A DNA stretch of 64,000 bases. Source: Acetobacterium paludosum. GTDB lineage: Bacteria; Bacillota; Clostridia; Eubacteriales; Eubacteriaceae. This document shows positions 62,564 through 64,000 of the stretch, piece by piece. The notes under the pieces were generated by a model. That model had not been told where the DNA came from and did no database searches. It saw only the letters and a list, made by a program, of their open reading frames with translations. The stretch covers positions 54,470 to 118,469 of the forward strand of contig NZ_RXYA01000016.1 in the NCBI RefSeq assembly GCF_008086595.1, written 5' to 3'. Position numbers and translations under genes: made by a program. How positions within the stretch are numbered: position 1 is the stretch's first letter; every line of letters starts with the position of its first letter.

Positions 62564-63025
62564 TTAGTGATCAAAAGAGACATGTTTTTGAATAACGGCT
62601 TTAAGCTCAGCGATCCCTTCGCCGGTGAAAGCACTGACTGGTAAAATATTGTTTGGCTGGATACCCGCATATGTCAGATAGCGTTGACTTCGCTTCAGGT
62701 CACAGTGCTTATGATCGATCTTGGTAATGACACCAATCACCGGGATGTTGTAGGTGCAGACAAAATTGGGGGGGACCGAGTTTTGCTGATCGGTGCCGGA
62801 ATTGATAAGAATAATCAGCCCTGAGTCACAGGTCACGTTGATGGCTTGGGGACGAAAACAGGGTAATTCAATAAATTCACCGGGGGTATCAATAAAATGT
62901 TCGGAGTAATTGACCTGCTGGGTCTTGCCATAGGCAATAAGTTCATTGGTCAGCCGTTGACATAATGTGGTTTTACCACTGCCAATCCGTCCGATGAGTG
63001 CGATACGGTTCTTATTAGTTGCCAC
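62564..63025 (-). CDS. eutP: EutP/PduV-like small GTPase
   Basis: 153 residues from a GTG start (63025) after AGGAGA. GTPase motifs are G1 GRIGSGKTT, G3 DTPGE, G4 TKID and G5 SAFTGEG. This short form matches EutP/PduV proteins, linked to ethanolamine or propanediol utilisation gene groups, but no microcompartment genes are in view. It lies 62 bases after, and probably in one operon with, the methionine-synthase-activation-like gene on the same strand. Confidence 0.85.
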   Translation of the reverse strand: MATNKNRIALIGRIGSGKTTLCQRLTNELIAYGKTQQVNYSEHFIDTPGEFIELPCFRPQAINVTCDSGLIILINSGTDQQNSVPPNFVCTYNIPVIGVITKIDHKHCDLKRSQRYLTYAGIQPNNILPVSAFTGEGIAELKAVIQKHVSFDH

Positions 63026-63087
63026 AAAAATTCTCCTATCGTAATATGAAAAAATCCATCAAAAGTACAGTCGTGTAAAGATTTTAA

Positions 63088-63735
63088 TCAAGCTGTCTGG
63101 TTAAACCGGAATTCTCGGCCAATACAGGCATCAATGGTGCAGGTTTCACACTCGCAGTAATGATGATAATCTTCAAAAAGAATCCCTGATGAGCTATAAA
63201 GTGGGCGCATCAAACTCTGTTTGGTTATTTCCATGCCAATGGCTTTTGTAGTGCTGCCAAAGGTTTCAAAGATGGATTGATTGGCCTGTAACGACCAGTC
63301 CGGAATCAGACCGGGATTAACCATACCGATTTTTTCGATATGTTGCTCTGTTTGCACCATTTTTTTTAATTCTTGCATGGCAGAAACCATCACCGGCAGC
63401 TTTAAGGAATGCACAAAATACGTCTCAGTCTGGGTAAGATCAGAAGGCGTTTCACCGATTGTGAGCAGGTACAGAAATACTTTCTGATTGTCCTTTAGCA
63501 GGTGACGCAGCATTTTGCTTTTATAGACATGACCGTCAATCAGAATGGTATTGTCGGATATGATCTCCACACTACACTCTTTCAAAAGGGCCATTGGCTG
63601 AATTCTTTTGGTGAGAATATCCGCAGCATGCAGATACTCATAATAAATGGGAGAATCAGCTTTAAAGTTTTTTTGGGGCAGTAGATTTTCAATATTTGCT
63701 TCTACAGGTATTTTGTTGATAACGACAGTATTCAT
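63088..63735 (-). CDS. Methionine-synthase-activation-domain-like protein
   Basis: 215 residues. The central and C-terminal parts (GMVNPGLIPDWSLQANQSIFETFG and LMRPLYSSSGILFEDYHHY) resemble the activation domain of B12-dependent methionine synthase. It ends with a cysteine cluster CECETCTIDACIG that could bind a metal or FeS cluster. Stand-alone proteins of this kind occur near corrinoid methyltransferases in acetogens and may help reactivate corrinoid proteins. The corrinoid gene is far away in this window, so the partner is not known. Confidence 0.8.
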   Translation of the reverse strand: MNTVVINKIPVEANIENLLPQKNFKADSPIYYEYLHAADILTKRIQPMALLKECSVEIISDNTILIDGHVYKSKMLRHLLKDNQKVFLYLLTIGETPSDLTQTETYFVHSLKLPVMVSAMQELKKMVQTEQHIEKIGMVNPGLIPDWSLQANQSIFETFGSTTKAIGMEITKQSLMRPLYSSSGILFEDYHHYCECETCTIDACIGREFRFNQTA

Positions 63736-63820
63736 GGTTTTCTCTTTTCATTTTGATTTCTGTTTTATTACTTCAAAAAAACAAAAAAACCTTTTCAAAA
63801 AAAGGTTTCAGAGCGAAGAC

Positions 63821-63860
63821 AAACCCGACTACAAGCAAACAAAGCTGTAGTCGGGTTTTT
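63821..63860. terminator. Terminator-like hairpin beside the transposase end
   Basis: Arms AAACCCGACTACA / TGTAGTCGGGTTT with flanking T. It may end the transposase gene on the minus strand or be part of the insertion-sequence end. Confidence 0.6.
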
Positions 63861-64000
63861 ATATTGCTGCCGGAAAATGAAAAAACAGAATAAAACGTGA
63901 AGGCAACCCAAAACGCATTCGTTTTCGGTACAGCAGATTTGCCAGTTTTTTCATATTCAGGCATGCCAAAGTCAGCCCGATCTGCATGGCAACCCGGGCC
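63859..64000 (-). mobile_element. IS1182-like transposase, C-terminal end (cut by window end)
   Basis: On the minus strand the last 47 codons read ARVAMQIGLTLACLNMKKLA... ending FPAAI and a stop at 63861-63859. The segment LTLACLNMKKLANLL matches the C-terminus of IS1182/IS5-type transposases (FACMNLKKLA). The remainder lies beyond the window. The element's terminal repeat was not identified. Confidence 0.6.

Overview
The window looks like chromosome of a low-to-medium GC, anaerobic, acetogen-type Firmicute (Eubacteriales, Acetobacterium/Eubacterium-like). This is inferred from a cobamide methyltransferase module (corrinoid protein plus URO-D-fold methyltransferase), a methionine-synthase-activation-like protein, an EutP-like GTPase, molybdenum-cofactor genes and several lipoprotein-dependent Opp/Nik importers. 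No rRNA, tRNA or CRISPR array was seen.

Layout. 1-2852: molybdenum-cofactor genes (end of a molybdopterin-binding protein, XdhC-like, moaA, MOSC). 3028-9253: a long leader with its own promoter and terminator, then two tandem paralogous membrane GAF-GGDEF-EAL proteins. 9356-13206: a TetR regulator divergent from a corrinoid protein / methyltransferase / MFS transporter operon, with two identical palindromes around the promoter. 13207-17698: a gene-poor stretch with a MITE-like element, a GNAT acetyltransferase, an XRE regulator plus membrane protein, and a PAS-GGDEF protein. 17833-19854: a MarR regulator with three tandem 15-bp operator-like units, followed by citrate synthase.

19906-58564 is the remarkable part, a roughly 39-kb metal-transport island. 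It holds an ECF-type Ni/Co transporter (cbiMQO, His-rich CbiO tail), an orphan ECF S component, an InrS-like predicted Ni sensor, a LysR regulator, four complete Nik/Opp-type ABC importers, a MATE exporter, a flavodoxin, a cytoplasmic DUF4198-like protein, and eight class I SAM-dependent methyltransferase genes carrying nine methyltransferase domains, plus one decayed methyltransferase pseudogene. Most of these operons are preceded by copies of one RNA-like element: a long hairpin (5' arm close to GCCGTGAAGGTTGAT, apical hairpin close to CCTACTGTAGTAGG) ending in a U-tract, placed between promoter and first gene. I count eight copies, one degenerate and two more divergent, with compensatory base changes in the outer stem. 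Together they suggest a co-regulated regulon for uptake of a metal, most likely nickel or cobalt, in which SAM-dependent enzymes may make or modify a small ligand that is exported and re-imported with the metal. The metal identity and the ligand are inference.

58751-64000: a heterodimeric ABC exporter with one degenerate ATP site, a decayed EamA transporter, an EutP-like GTPase with a methionine-synthase-activation-like protein on the minus strand, and the C-terminal end of an IS1182-like transposase at the window edge.
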